From positions 124,985 to 188,984 of the forward strand of contig CAACVI010000045.1 of NCBI GenBank assembly GCA_900659855.1: 64,000 bases of DNA, in the 5' to 3' direction. The notes under the pieces were generated by a model. The model ran no database searches. It was not told the DNA's origin and saw nothing but the letters and a program-made list of their open reading frames with translations. Within the stretch, counting starts at the first letter, position 1. Every line of letters begins with the position of its first letter. This document shows, in pieces, positions 45,618 through 53,852 of this stretch. The translations under genes were made by a program, and so were the position numbers. This DNA is from Candidatus Desulfarcum epimagneticum (lineage in GTDB: Bacteria; Desulfobacterota; Desulfobacteria; Desulfobacterales; CR-1).

Positions 45618-46181
45618 CTATTTTTTCACCCGCTCCACATATTCCCCGGTCCGGGTGTCGATGCGCACCGTCTCCCCTTCCTCCACAAAGGGAGGCACAT
45701 TCAGAACATGGCCGGTGGAAAGGGTGGCGGGCTTTGAATCCCCGGAGGCGGTGTCTCCTTTGGCCCAGGGCTCGGTTTTGATGATTTCAAGCTCCACAAA
45801 GTTGGGAAGCGACAAACCAATGGCGCGGCTTTCGAAAAAAAGAACCTGGCAGACCGTGTTTTCCTTCAAAAAATGCCCGGCCTCCCCCACATGCTCTTTG
45901 TCGAGGTATTCCTGCTCATAGTTGGCGGTGTTCATGAAACAGAGCTGATCCCCTTCGGAGTACAGGTATTCCATTTCCACCTCCTCAAGATCGGGCTTTC
46001 CAAACTTGTCCCCGGACCTGAATGTCTTGTCGAACTGAACGCCCGTGATCATGTTTTTGAGTCTGCATTTGTAAAGGGCCTGTCCCTTTCCGGGCTTCAC
46101 AAATGAAAACTGGACCACCACATAGGGGTCCCCGTCTATTTCCAGTTTAAGGCCTTTTCGAAGATCCGCGCTTTCATACAT
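45618..46181 (-). CDS. efp: Translation elongation factor P
   Basis: This 187-aa protein has the three EF-P beta-barrel domains and the normal length. MYESADLRKGLKLEIDGDPY opens it, and VVQFSFVKPGKGQALYKCRL carries the conserved Lys of the KPGKG loop that contacts the P-site tRNA. FVELEIIKTEPWAKGDTASG near 130 and VNVPPFVEEGET-like sequence close it. EF-P relieves stalling at polyproline. Residues 1-14 of the longer frame are dropped because EF-P begins at this Met. Which modification enzyme acts on the Lys is not evident here. It is divergent from guaA. Confidence 0.95.
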   Translation of the reverse strand: MYESADLRKGLKLEIDGDPYVVVQFSFVKPGKGQALYKCRLKNMITGVQFDKTFRSGDKFGKPDLEEVEMEYLYSEGDQLCFMNTANYEQEYLDKEHVGEAGHFLKENTVCQVLFFESRAIGLSLPNFVELEIIKTEPWAKGDTASGDSKPATLSTGHVLNVPPFVEEGETVRIDTRTGEYVERVKK

Positions 46182-46259
46182 GTCTGATGTGTTCCTCCCC
46201 GGCGATTTCAGTCCGCCGGTCATAGTAAGATAAAAAAACGGCTTAATAAAAAAGAATGG

Positions 46260-46293
46260 TTGACTTTTTTTTAATATTTAACATATTTATAAA
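46260..46293 (+). promoter_or_regulatory. Probable guaA promoter
   Basis: TTGACT at 46260-46265 is followed by a run of T and an AT-rich stretch with TATTTA (18-base spacer) and then TATAAA. The region lies 45-78 bases before the guaA start. The exact -10 element is uncertain. Confidence 0.45.
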
Positions 46294-46337
46294 ATTTAGG
46301 CAAACGATTTCCCCCAAAAAACATCAAAGAGGCGTTT

Positions 46338-47864
46338 ATGATTTTAGTGATTGATTTCGGCTCCCAGTACAACCAGCTCATCGCAAGGCGCGTGCGGGAA
46401 AACCGTGTGTACTGCCGCATCGAGCCCCCGGACATCACGGCCGCCGAGGTGGCGGCCATGAAACCCGACGGCATCATCCTTTCCGGGGGGCCTTCCAGCA
46501 TCTATGAGGACGAAAGCCCTCAAATGGACACAGCCGTTCTGGAGATGGGGATTCCCATCCTGGGCATCTGCTACGGCATGCAGTTTCTGGCCCTGGCGAT
46601 GGGCGGAGAGGTGACACGGTCCGAAAAAAGAGAGTACGGCCGGGCCGATCTCATCATCCGGGAAAAAGGCTCTCTTTTAAAAGACGTCCGGGACACCCGG
46701 TGCTGGATGAGCCACGGCGATTCCATCGAAACGCTGCCCAGGGGGTTTTCAGCCATCGCGCTCACCCGGAACACAAAAATAGCGGCGGCGGAGAACCCGG
46801 AAAAAAAGATATACGGGCTTCAGTTTCACCCCGAGGTGGCCCACACCCCGGACGGCGTCAAAATCATGCGCCGTTTTATTTTTGACGTGTGCGGCTGCGA
46901 GCCGTCGTGGACCATGAAGAAGTTCGCCGCCGATTCCATTGAAAAAATCCGGGAAAAAGTCGGGGACAAAAAGGTCATCCTGGGACTCAGCGGCGGGGTG
47001 GACTCGTCTGTGACCGCGTCTCTGGTCCAGGCGGCCATCGGGAGCCGGCTCACCTGCGTCTTCATCGACAACGGGCTTTTGAGGGAAAACGAGGCGCTGG
47101 ATCTGAAAAAAACCTTTAAAAAAAACATCGCGTCGAAAATCCGGCTCGTCAGCGCCAAACGCAAATTTTTATCCGCGCTTTCCAAAGTGACCGATCCTGA
47201 AAAAAAGAGAAAGATCATCGGCCGGATTTTTGTGGATGTCTTTGAGGCCGAGGCCCAAAAAATCAAAGGCGTTGAGTTCCTGGCCCAGGGAACCATCTAC
47301 CCGGACGTCATCGAATCCAAATCGGCCCACGGCGGCCCCAGCGCCGTGATCAAATCCCATCACAATGTGGGGGGGCTGCCCGAACGGATGAAACTCAAGC
47401 TCATCGAGCCCTTAAACTCCCTTTTCAAGGACGAGGTCCGGGAACTGGGCCTGGAGCTGGGGCTGGACGAGGGCCTGATATGGCGCCACCCCTTCCCGGG
47501 GCCGGGGCTGGCCATCCGGATCATGGGCGCCGTGACGCAGAAAAAGCTGTCTCTGCTCAGAAAAGTGGACGCGATTTTGCTTGACGAAATCGAAAAAAAT
47601 AAATATGGCCGAAAGCTGTGGCAGGCGTTCGCGGTTCTTCTGCCGATCAAGACCGTCGGGGTCATGGGCGACAAAAGAACCTATGACCACATCGCGGCCA
47701 TCCGCGCCGTGACCAGCAAAGACGCCATGACCGCCGACTGGGCCAGGCTTCCCCATGATCTCCTGGCCGAAATCTCAAACCGGATCATCAACGAGGTCGA
47801 CGGGATCAACCGGGCGGTTTACGACATCACCTCCAAACCCCCTGGAACCATTGAGTGGGAGTAA
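46338..47864 (+). CDS. guaA: GMP synthase (glutamine-hydrolysing)
   Basis: This 508-aa enzyme converts XMP to GMP with glutamine and ATP. The class I amidotransferase domain has the nucleophile in ILGICYGMQFLALAMGG near residue 76 and His-Glu in GLQFHPEVAHTP near 163. The ATP pyrophosphatase motif LGLSGGVDSSVTASL lies near 218, and the dimerisation domain ends GTIEWE. The length and all motifs are normal. It is cytoplasmic and part of purine synthesis. It is followed after 6 bases by a coiled-coil membrane protein gene, so they may be cotranscribed. Confidence 0.97.
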   Translation: MILVIDFGSQYNQLIARRVRENRVYCRIEPPDITAAEVAAMKPDGIILSGGPSSIYEDESPQMDTAVLEMGIPILGICYGMQFLALAMGGEVTRSEKREYGRADLIIREKGSLLKDVRDTRCWMSHGDSIETLPRGFSAIALTRNTKIAAAENPEKKIYGLQFHPEVAHTPDGVKIMRRFIFDVCGCEPSWTMKKFAADSIEKIREKVGDKKVILGLSGGVDSSVTASLVQAAIGSRLTCVFIDNGLLRENEALDLKKTFKKNIASKIRLVSAKRKFLSALSKVTDPEKKRKIIGRIFVDVFEAEAQKIKGVEFLAQGTIYPDVIESKSAHGGPSAVIKSHHNVGGLPERMKLKLIEPLNSLFKDEVRELGLELGLDEGLIWRHPFPGPGLAIRIMGAVTQKKLSLLRKVDAILLDEIEKNKYGRKLWQAFAVLLPIKTVGVMGDKRTYDHIAAIRAVTSKDAMTADWARLPHDLLAEISNRIINEVDGINRAVYDITSKPPGTIEWE

Positions 47865-47870
47865 ACGGAA

Positions 47871-49019
47871 ATGAGCCGGAAAAACGACATGGATCTGATT
47901 ATCGGAATGGGCGACGATGAAGGCCTGGGCTCTTTTTCAAAAGGCGGCCTGGCCGGGGCCGGGCTCCAGAGCCTCAAACGAACCGTCGCCTTTTTGTCCA
48001 TCGCCTTCGCGCTGGTCATCATCGTTTTGTCTTTTTTGGGCCACCGGATCCTGTCCGCCAGACTGGGCGACATTCACAGCGCCGGTGAAAAGGAGTCCCA
48101 GACCCTGTCCCAAAACTTTGAAGCCGGCCTGACCGACCTGGCCGCCCGGCAGGACGCTTTGGAAAAACGCGTCGAATCCGATCAAAAGGCGTCAAAGGCG
48201 CGGGATAAAAAAACAAAATCCGCCCTGTCCCTTCTGAACCAGGGGCTTTACAAAGCGCGGTCCCTGTACGCCCCCAAAAAAGAATTTCAAGACCTGCGGG
48301 AAAAAACACAGACCGAGATCGCGGCCCTTGGAAAGGGGCTGAAAGACGCTGTTTTAAAAATGCGTGAGGCGGCCGGCCAAATGGATGAGCGGGCCGGCCG
48401 AATGGCCGGCGAACTGGCCGATGGTCTGGAATCCGCCTCCAGGCGGCTCAAAGACATGTCCGACGAGCTGGCCCTGGCCCAGGCCGACATCTCTTCCCTC
48501 GCCGCCGACAAGGCGAACAAAAAAGACCTGCGGGAGGAAATATCAAAGGCCGCCCAGGCGCTGCGCGGGGCGCTGGAAGAAAACCAGGGACGGATGGATT
48601 CCCTCAAGGGCAAGGTGGATTCCCTTAATGGCCAGGTGGATGCCCTCAAGAGCCAGGTGGACTCCTCCCTCAAAGGCCGGATAAGCGCTCTCAAGGGCCG
48701 GTTGGATTCCCTCAAGGACCGGATGGGCCGGATGGAGGAGACGGCGGCCCAGGTTGAGACCCTTGGCAAAGAAATCGACAAAATCGCCTTCATCCAAAAA
48801 CGCTTCACAACCATTGAGAAAAAAATGGGGCGGGTGAAAATACAGATGGACTCGATTCGAAATGACATATCCAAAATCGACGACATCCAAAGCGACCTTT
48901 ACTTTCAAAAGCAGGAGACGAATCAGATCAAAAAAATGCTGTCCCCGCCCCCTGGAAACGACGGGGACGCAAAATCCCGGGAGGACATCATCGAAACCGA
49001 GATCACCGGCGGGGAGTGA
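47871..49019 (+). CDS. Membrane-anchored coiled-coil protein
   Basis: This 382-aa protein has one membrane helix at about residues 40-60 (VAFLSIAFALVIIVLSFLGH) and a long heptad-repeat coiled coil from about 65 to 340. Around 240-290 the pattern becomes nearly regular: DSLKGKV, DSLNGQV, DALKSQV, then SALKGRLDSLKDRM. Such seven-residue repeats expand by DNA slippage. The short N-terminus faces the cytoplasm. No enzyme domain is present, so a structural or scaffolding role at the membrane is likely. It overlaps the 3' end of kdsB (opposite strand) by 17 bases. Confidence 0.7.
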   Translation: MSRKNDMDLIIGMGDDEGLGSFSKGGLAGAGLQSLKRTVAFLSIAFALVIIVLSFLGHRILSARLGDIHSAGEKESQTLSQNFEAGLTDLAARQDALEKRVESDQKASKARDKKTKSALSLLNQGLYKARSLYAPKKEFQDLREKTQTEIAALGKGLKDAVLKMREAAGQMDERAGRMAGELADGLESASRRLKDMSDELALAQADISSLAADKANKKDLREEISKAAQALRGALEENQGRMDSLKGKVDSLNGQVDALKSQVDSSLKGRISALKGRLDSLKDRMGRMEETAAQVETLGKEIDKIAFIQKRFTTIEKKMGRVKIQMDSIRNDISKIDDIQSDLYFQKQETNQIKKMLSPPPGNDGDAKSREDIIETEITGGE

Positions 49020-49752
49020 GCGGCTCTTTTTCCATGGCGCGCTCAATCCGGGCGATGTCCTCGGGAAGATCCACCTCGGGGGAGTCGTGGCGGGTCACCA
49101 CCACCCGGATGCGGCGGCCCTGCTCCAGCGCCCGGAGCTGCTCCAGCTTTTCAATGTCCTCCAGCCTCCCCGGGGGAAACGCGGCGAACTCTTTCAAAAA
49201 CTTTTGGGTGTACGCGTAGATCCCCAGGTGTTTGAACATATCGCATTCCGTGTCCCGGCCATGGGGAATGGGGGACCGCGAAAAATAAAGGGCGTTCCCC
49301 CGGCTGTCAAAGACCACCTTGACATCCTTGGGATCGTGTGTTTCCCTTTTATTGACGATTTTAAAGGCCAGGGTGCTCATGCCCAGACCCGGATCGGAAA
49401 AAAACGGCTCCACCACCTCGTTGACGCAGTCCGGATGAACCAGGGGCTGGTCGCCCTGGACGTTGACGACAATGTCGTCGTCTTTGAGCCCCATTTTATC
49501 GGCCGCCTCGGAAAGCCGGTCCGTTCCGGAACGGCTTTCAGGGGATGTCATGACCACCCGGCCCCCGAACGCCGTCACCGCGTCGCGGATCCGGGGGTCG
49601 TCAGTGGCCACCGCCGTCTCGGAGACAAGGCGGGCCGCCGCCACGCGCTCGCACACCATCCGGATCATGGGTTTGCCGGCGATTTCGGCCAGGGGCTTGC
49701 CCCTGAACCGGGTTGAGGCGAACCGGGCCGGAATAAGCGCCACAACTTTCAT
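49003..49752 (-). CDS. kdsB: 3-deoxy-manno-octulosonate cytidylyltransferase
   Basis: This 249-aa nucleotidyltransferase activates KDO as CMP-KDO for lipopolysaccharide inner core synthesis. VALIPARFASTRFRGKPLAE at the N-terminus holds the CTP-binding loop. ATDDPRIRDAV near 58, VMTSPESRSGTDRLSEAA near 75, VVNVQGDQPLVHPDCV near 98 with the metal-binding Asp, and FSRSPIPHGRD near 150 are all KdsB signatures. GGAGG lies 5 bases before the ATG. The gene shows that the organism makes LPS with KDO, as expected for a Gram-negative. Confidence 0.95.
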   Translation of the reverse strand: MKVVALIPARFASTRFRGKPLAEIAGKPMIRMVCERVAAARLVSETAVATDDPRIRDAVTAFGGRVVMTSPESRSGTDRLSEAADKMGLKDDDIVVNVQGDQPLVHPDCVNEVVEPFFSDPGLGMSTLAFKIVNKRETHDPKDVKVVFDSRGNALYFSRSPIPHGRDTECDMFKHLGIYAYTQKFLKEFAAFPPGRLEDIEKLEQLRALEQGRRIRVVVTRHDSPEVDLPEDIARIERAMEKEPLTPRR

Positions 49753-49784
49753 TTGAACCTCCCGAAAAGGAACTTAAATCAATT

Positions 49785-49863
49785 ACGATGGCGTCGTAAA
49801 AAAAACGCGTCGCGGCGCTTATTTTTAACTTAGCCATCCCAAACTTTTTTACGAGTTTATCAA
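49785..49863. repeat. GTCGTAAAAAA palindromic element (copy C, 79 bases)
   Basis: ACGATGGCGTCGTAAAAAA at the left and ACTTTTTTACGAGTTTATCAA at the right frame GCGGCGCTTATTTTTAACTT. The sequence is nearly identical to copy B (16537) without its central palindromic 82 bases. It lies between the divergent kdsB and larB starts and so overlaps their promoters. Confidence 0.75.
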
Positions 49864-49865
49864 TT

Positions 49866-50624
49866 ATGAATATCGATCTTTTAAAAAAAGAGCTTGAAAA
49901 TTTCGCGTCGGGAAAAGCGTCCCTGGATGAAACCTCCCGAAAACTCATCTCCATGTCCTATGAAGACATCAACTACGCCCATATAGACCATCACCGAAGC
50001 ATTCGCAAGGGATTTCCCGAAGTCATCTTCGGAGAGGGAAAAACATCCGCGCAGATCATCGGAATCATGGAAAAAATAACGGCGCAGGAAAACGTGTGCC
50101 TGGCGACCCGTGTGGCCCCCGGGAAGGCGGAAAAGATCAAAACCCGCTTTCCCGGCGCGTCCTATGACGAAGACTCCCGGATGATCGTGTGGAAAAAACA
50201 GGGCATGGAGGAAAAAGCGGCCGGGGGCCGGGGCGACGTGCTGGTGATTTCGGCCGGGACCTCGGACATTCCCGTGGCCAAAGAGGCGCTGATCACGGCC
50301 CGGGCCATGGGAAACCGGACGGAGTCCGTCTTCGACGTGGGGGTCTCGGGAATCCACCGGCTTTTCGCCCACAGGGAAAAAATCGCCGCCGCCTCGGTTC
50401 TGGTGGTGGCGGCGGGCATGGAGGGGGCGCTGCCCAGCGTGGTCGCCGGCATGACGTCCCGGCCGGTCATCGCCGTTCCCACCAGCGTGGGGTACGGGGC
50501 CGGCTTCGGCGGCCTGGCGGCGCTTTTGGGGATGCTCAACAGCTGCGCCTCCAACGTGGCCGTGGTGAACATCGACAACGGATTCGGCGCGGGCTATATG
50601 GCCGCCATCATCAACCGGGACTGA
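49866..50624 (+). CDS. larB: LarB, nickel pincer cofactor biosynthesis carboxylase
   Basis: This 252-aa protein carboxylates and hydrolyses nicotinic acid adenine dinucleotide, the first step of the nickel-pincer nucleotide cofactor of lactate racemase and related enzymes. YAHIDHHRSIRKGFPEVIFG near residue 37, TSDIPVAKEALITARAMGN near 137, VVAAGMEGALPSVVAGM near 180 and PTSVGYGAGFGGLAALLGML near 200 are the LarB/PurE-like signatures. No larC or larE is adjacent. The start lies right at the end of the copy C element, and no good Shine-Dalgarno is visible between them. Confidence 0.92.
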   Translation: MNIDLLKKELENFASGKASLDETSRKLISMSYEDINYAHIDHHRSIRKGFPEVIFGEGKTSAQIIGIMEKITAQENVCLATRVAPGKAEKIKTRFPGASYDEDSRMIVWKKQGMEEKAAGGRGDVLVISAGTSDIPVAKEALITARAMGNRTESVFDVGVSGIHRLFAHREKIAAASVLVVAAGMEGALPSVVAGMTSRPVIAVPTSVGYGAGFGGLAALLGMLNSCASNVAVVNIDNGFGAGYMAAIINRD

Positions 50625-50637
50625 AAAAAATCCCGGG

Positions 50638-50762
50638 ACAGCGTCGTAAAAAATTCGATATACAAGGCGTGGGGCTTTTTTGTGAGCGAGGATACATGTA
50701 AGTATGCCGAACGAATAAAAAAGAGCCACAACGCGGCAGATCGGATTTTTTACGATGCTGTC
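50638..50762. repeat. GTCGTAAAAAA palindromic element (copy D, 125 bases)
   Basis: The ends GACAGCGTCGTAAAAAATTC and, reading inward from the right, GACAGCATCGTAAAAAATCC are inverted repeats. The inside follows AAGGCGTG - GAGCGAGGATAC - GTATGCCGA - AACGCGG, the same plan as the element at 770. It lies between convergent larB and the GNAT gene and supplies the stop codon of the latter. Confidence 0.8.
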
Positions 50763-51247
50763 AAATCCAGCTCAAAGCGCCTCTCATTCACCGTCCTTCC
50801 CCACCGGCTTCCCGGTTTTTCCTCCACCTGCCTGAATCCAAAGCGCTCATACAGATGTCTCGCCGCTGAAAGGCCCTGAAACGTCCAGAGGGAGACTTTT
50901 TCAAATCCCGCTTCCCTGGAAAATGAAACGGCCCGCTCAACGAGACGCCGACCGGCGCCCTTTCCCTTGAGGCGGTCCGAAACAATAAACCACCTCAGCC
51001 AGGCCCGGCTCTCCCCGTCCCGGGACCCCTGGATGGCGATGGAGCCCTCAATCTCGCCATCCGCGTCCAGGGTCCATATCCGGTCCCTGGAGGGGTCGTG
51101 GCGCTCGATGAAATCCGCCAGCTCCACCGCCACCCCGGCCTCGAACACATGGCCGAAATTCCATTCCCCGGCATAATAGACGGCATGGAGAAAACACACC
51201 CGTCCGATCACCCCCGGCCGGTATCCGATCCTGATTTCAAAATTCAT
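50750..51247 (-). CDS. GNAT-family N-acetyltransferase
   Basis: This 165-aa protein carries the acetyl-CoA motif A in LRWFIVSDRLKGKGAGRRLV near residue 95 and FQGLSAARHLYERFGFRQVE near 130 (the R/Q-x-x-G-x-G/A pattern). Its N-terminus MNFEIRIGYRPGVIGRVCFL has the helix that shapes the acceptor site. MarR-linked or stand-alone enzymes of this kind acetylate small amines or protein N-termini; the substrate cannot be told. The C-terminal codons DLTAS and the stop fall inside the palindromic element, so the insertion probably altered the end. Start 51247 fits the domain; upstream codons are not conserved-looking. Confidence 0.82.
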   Translation of the reverse strand: MNFEIRIGYRPGVIGRVCFLHAVYYAGEWNFGHVFEAGVAVELADFIERHDPSRDRIWTLDADGEIEGSIAIQGSRDGESRAWLRWFIVSDRLKGKGAGRRLVERAVSFSREAGFEKVSLWTFQGLSAARHLYERFGFRQVEEKPGSRWGRTVNERRFELDLTAS

Positions 51248-51452
51248 GATCCTGGCCCCGCTTTCTTGTTTTTGCTTTTTTTTATGGAAAAAAAATCCGT
51301 AATGTGCTTTTAAAAGAATTACCATGATCCCGGGTCCGAATCAACGGGATTTTCATCACTCAAAAAAGCCGGTCGCCCGCGCTCACGCCCTGGCGGACGA
51401 TTCAAAAAATACCATCTTTTCACTTTTTGCCGTTTTGGAGGAATCTAAAATC

Positions 51453-52040
51453 ATGACACATTCGGTTTCAGCGAAACATTGGGGGTGGCTCACCGGGGGA
51501 GCGGCCCTGGGCGCGGTGTTTTTCATCGCGGTCCTGGCGGTCAAACCCATCGGGGTGTCCACCCAGTTTGTCATCTTCGACGCCATCATCTGGGACATGG
51601 CGTCAAACGATTTGATCACGGCGGATAAAAACGCCAAATCCGGCTACTCCAGCCCCAACGCCTACCTGGGCAAAAGCGGGGGCAAATACGCCAAAAACGC
51701 CCGCCATCCACTGAACTACAGCTTTGTGTTCGTCCTGGCCATGGCGCTGGGGGGTTTTGTGTCCTTTGCCCTTCGGAAGACCCGGCCGGACCGTTCGGAG
51801 CGCGCCGTTCCCGGGGTCTGGAGAGAGCGCTTCGGCGATTCCCGGGCGAAACGCTATGCCTGGGCCTTTATCGGCGGGATACTGTCGCTTTTCGGGGCGC
51901 GTCTGGCCGGGGGATGCACCAGCGGCCATATGATGAGCGGCATGATGCAGACCGCCATCAGCGGTTATCTTTTCGCCGCCGGCGCCTTTCTGGCGGCGGT
52001 TCCTTTTTCCATCCTGTTTTACAAAAAAAGGGGGGAATAA
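51453..52040 (+). CDS. YeeE/YedE-type sulfur transport protein, first half
   Basis: This 195-aa membrane protein has four to five helices. The family signature ARLAGGCTSGHMMSGMMQTA near residue 150 holds the conserved Cys and Gly-Cys-T-S-G-H pattern of YeeE/YedE, channels that take up thiosulfate or other sulfur compounds through Cys relays. GGAGG lies 9 bases before ATG 51453, which fixes the start over the longer frame. The next gene is the other half of the protein, 4 bases away. In a sulfate reducer the substrate may be thiosulfate, sulfide or a persulfide. Confidence 0.82.
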   Translation: MTHSVSAKHWGWLTGGAALGAVFFIAVLAVKPIGVSTQFVIFDAIIWDMASNDLITADKNAKSGYSSPNAYLGKSGGKYAKNARHPLNYSFVFVLAMALGGFVSFALRKTRPDRSERAVPGVWRERFGDSRAKRYAWAFIGGILSLFGARLAGGCTSGHMMSGMMQTAISGYLFAAGAFLAAVPFSILFYKKRGE

Positions 52041-52044
52041 CGCC

Positions 52045-52614
52045 ATGTCGATCATTCTTGCCATTGTCATCGGGGGGCTGTTCGGGTTTGTTCTGGAAAG
52101 GGCCGGGGCCGCCGATCCTGAAAAAATCATCAACATGCTCAGGCTCAAGGACCTTCACCTCATGAAAGCCATCCTTTTCGGCATCGGGATCAGCAGCCTG
52201 GCGCTCTTTTCTCTCATGGGCGCGGGCGTCATGGGAAATTCCCATCTCAGCGTCAAGGCCTCCTATGTGGGGGTCGTGGCCGGGGGATGCCTTCTGGGGC
52301 TCGGGTGGTCCCTGTCCGGGTTCTGCCCGGGAACCGGCCTTGCGGCGGCCGGGGCCCGTCGCCGGGACGCGCTTTTTTACATCCTGGGGGGCCTTGTCGG
52401 CGCGTTTTTATTCACCCTGTCCTACGGGTCTTTGAAGTCCGGCTTTTTGTTTCAGAAGCTGTTCGGGGGAAAGGCCACCCTCGCCGCCACCGGGATTGAC
52501 GGATATCCGGCCCTGGCCGGCTCCATCCCCGGCTGGATGATGGCCGGGGGCGTGGCCCTGGCGTTTATCGTCATCGCATGCCTTTTGCCGCTGCGCCCGG
52601 GAGATAAGGCATAG
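52045..52614 (+). CDS. YeeE/YedE-type sulfur transport protein, second half
   Basis: The protein has 189 aa and about five membrane helices. VIGGLFGFVLERAGAADPEK at the start and SFVG-like AGGCLLGLGWSLSGFCPGTGLA near residue 75 with the conserved Cys in SGFCPGTG are the DUF6691/YedE signature. Together with the preceding gene it forms a split transporter, the common bacterial arrangement. The genes are 4 bases apart, and an NRDE protein gene follows after 2 bases, so the three are one operon. Confidence 0.82.
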   Translation: MSIILAIVIGGLFGFVLERAGAADPEKIINMLRLKDLHLMKAILFGIGISSLALFSLMGAGVMGNSHLSVKASYVGVVAGGCLLGLGWSLSGFCPGTGLAAAGARRRDALFYILGGLVGAFLFTLSYGSLKSGFLFQKLFGGKATLAATGIDGYPALAGSIPGWMMAGGVALAFIVIACLLPLRPGDKA

Positions 52615-52616
52615 GA

Positions 52617-53417
52617 ATGTGTCTGATCGTTTTTTCCCACCACGCTCACCCGAAATACCGCCTGGCCCTGGCGGCCAACCGGGATGAGTTTTATGAGCGT
52701 CCCGCCGCCCCTTTGGGATTCTGGGAGGATCATCCCCAGATACTGGGGGGCCGGGACCTCACGGGGGGCGGCTCATGGATGGGCGTCAACAAAAGACTTT
52801 CCTTCGCCGCCATCACCAACTACCGGGACCCCGCCTCCATCAATCCCGACGCCCCGACCCGGGGAAACCTGGTGAAAGATTTTCTGCTGGATGGCCAAAG
52901 CCCCCGGGAGTATATGGCGCGGGTGGAAAAAATCGGCCCCCGGCATAACGGCTTCAATCTCATCGTCGGGGACCGGGACGAGGCGTGGTTTTATTCCAAC
53001 GGCGCCGCGGCCCGGGGGAAAGGCGCCCAAAAAATTCCCCCGGGTTTTTACGGGCTCAGCAACCGAATTCTGGACACCCCGTGGCCCAAGGTTAAAAAAG
53101 CAAAAGCCGCCTTAAAGCCCATGCTCACGCGGGATGAAGTCAAAACAGAGGCGGTCTTTCAGGCCCTGGGCGACCGGTCCCTTCCCCCTGCCGAAGACCT
53201 TCCCGAAACCGGCGTGGGGCCCGAATGGGAAAAAATGCTGTCCCCGGTCTTTATTTCAAGCCCGGGATACGGGACCCGGGGCTCGTCCATTCTTCTCATT
53301 GAAAAAAACGAAACCGCGCGTTTCCTGGAGCGCCGCTTCATTCCCCAAAAAGACGGCTCCCCGCGTGAAACCACCCGGGAATTCAGGGTCCGGGGGGAGA
53401 CAAACGGCCCGTTTTGA
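52617..53417 (+). CDS. NRDE/TANGO2-family protein
   Basis: This 266-aa protein begins MCLIVFSHHAHPKYRLALAA and then NRDE, the name-giving Asn-Arg-Asp-Glu of the family, with Cys2 able to act as an Ntn-type nucleophile after Met removal. LGGRDLTGGGSWMGVNKR near residue 43 and AAITNYRDP near 65 follow the family pattern. Human TANGO2 belongs here and has been linked to haem trafficking and acyl-CoA metabolism; the bacterial role is unclear. It lies in an apparent operon with two sulfur transporter genes. It is soluble with no signal peptide. Confidence 0.88.
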   Translation: MCLIVFSHHAHPKYRLALAANRDEFYERPAAPLGFWEDHPQILGGRDLTGGGSWMGVNKRLSFAAITNYRDPASINPDAPTRGNLVKDFLLDGQSPREYMARVEKIGPRHNGFNLIVGDRDEAWFYSNGAAARGKGAQKIPPGFYGLSNRILDTPWPKVKKAKAALKPMLTRDEVKTEAVFQALGDRSLPPAEDLPETGVGPEWEKMLSPVFISSPGYGTRGSSILLIEKNETARFLERRFIPQKDGSPRETTREFRVRGETNGPF

Positions 53418-53852
53418 CCCATTTTTTCTTGACACCGCGCCACATGCCCTGATATAGGACGTTTCGGCGTTTTTTGTTTTTTTAAAAACCGAACATTTCC
53501 AAAAATCCAAAAACAAACATTCCGACACATCATTTTAATTTTCGGCATCGCATCATGATATTTTTTTTCGGCTTCACATGAGCGTTTCTCACGATTCCAC
53601 CCGGGTTTGGCAGGGAACAGGGATTGGGCTGTGAGCCATGCGCTTGCGCCGAAAAATAAAATCATGCCGCGTTTTTTTTAATCCGCCGCTTCAGACTTCC
53701 GATTTTTATTTTCCCGTTCGCCCTTCGGCGTTTCATATCCAGGCGTCCTCATCCCTTTCTCCTTTCGTCAACTCATTGTTTTTTAAATAAATTTCGTTTC
53801 ACAAGCTTTTGGGGACCGAAACAGTCGTCTCCAAACAAAAAAGGAGAAAAAC
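53418..53852 (+). promoter_or_regulatory. Long leader of yedE with a consensus-like promoter
   Basis: TTGACA at 53429-53434, an 18-base spacer and TATAGG at 53453-53458 form a good sigma-70-like promoter pointing right. About 390 bases then separate it from the yedE ATG. The leader contains short palindromic stretches, such as CGGC..GCCG arms around 53573-53655, and T-runs, but I recognise no known riboswitch or gene. Confidence 0.5.

Noticed and set aside
53540-53680. 6S RNA or other known structured RNA in the yedE leader
   Set aside because: There are some paired arms but the central bubble and conserved motifs of 6S RNA are not recognisable.
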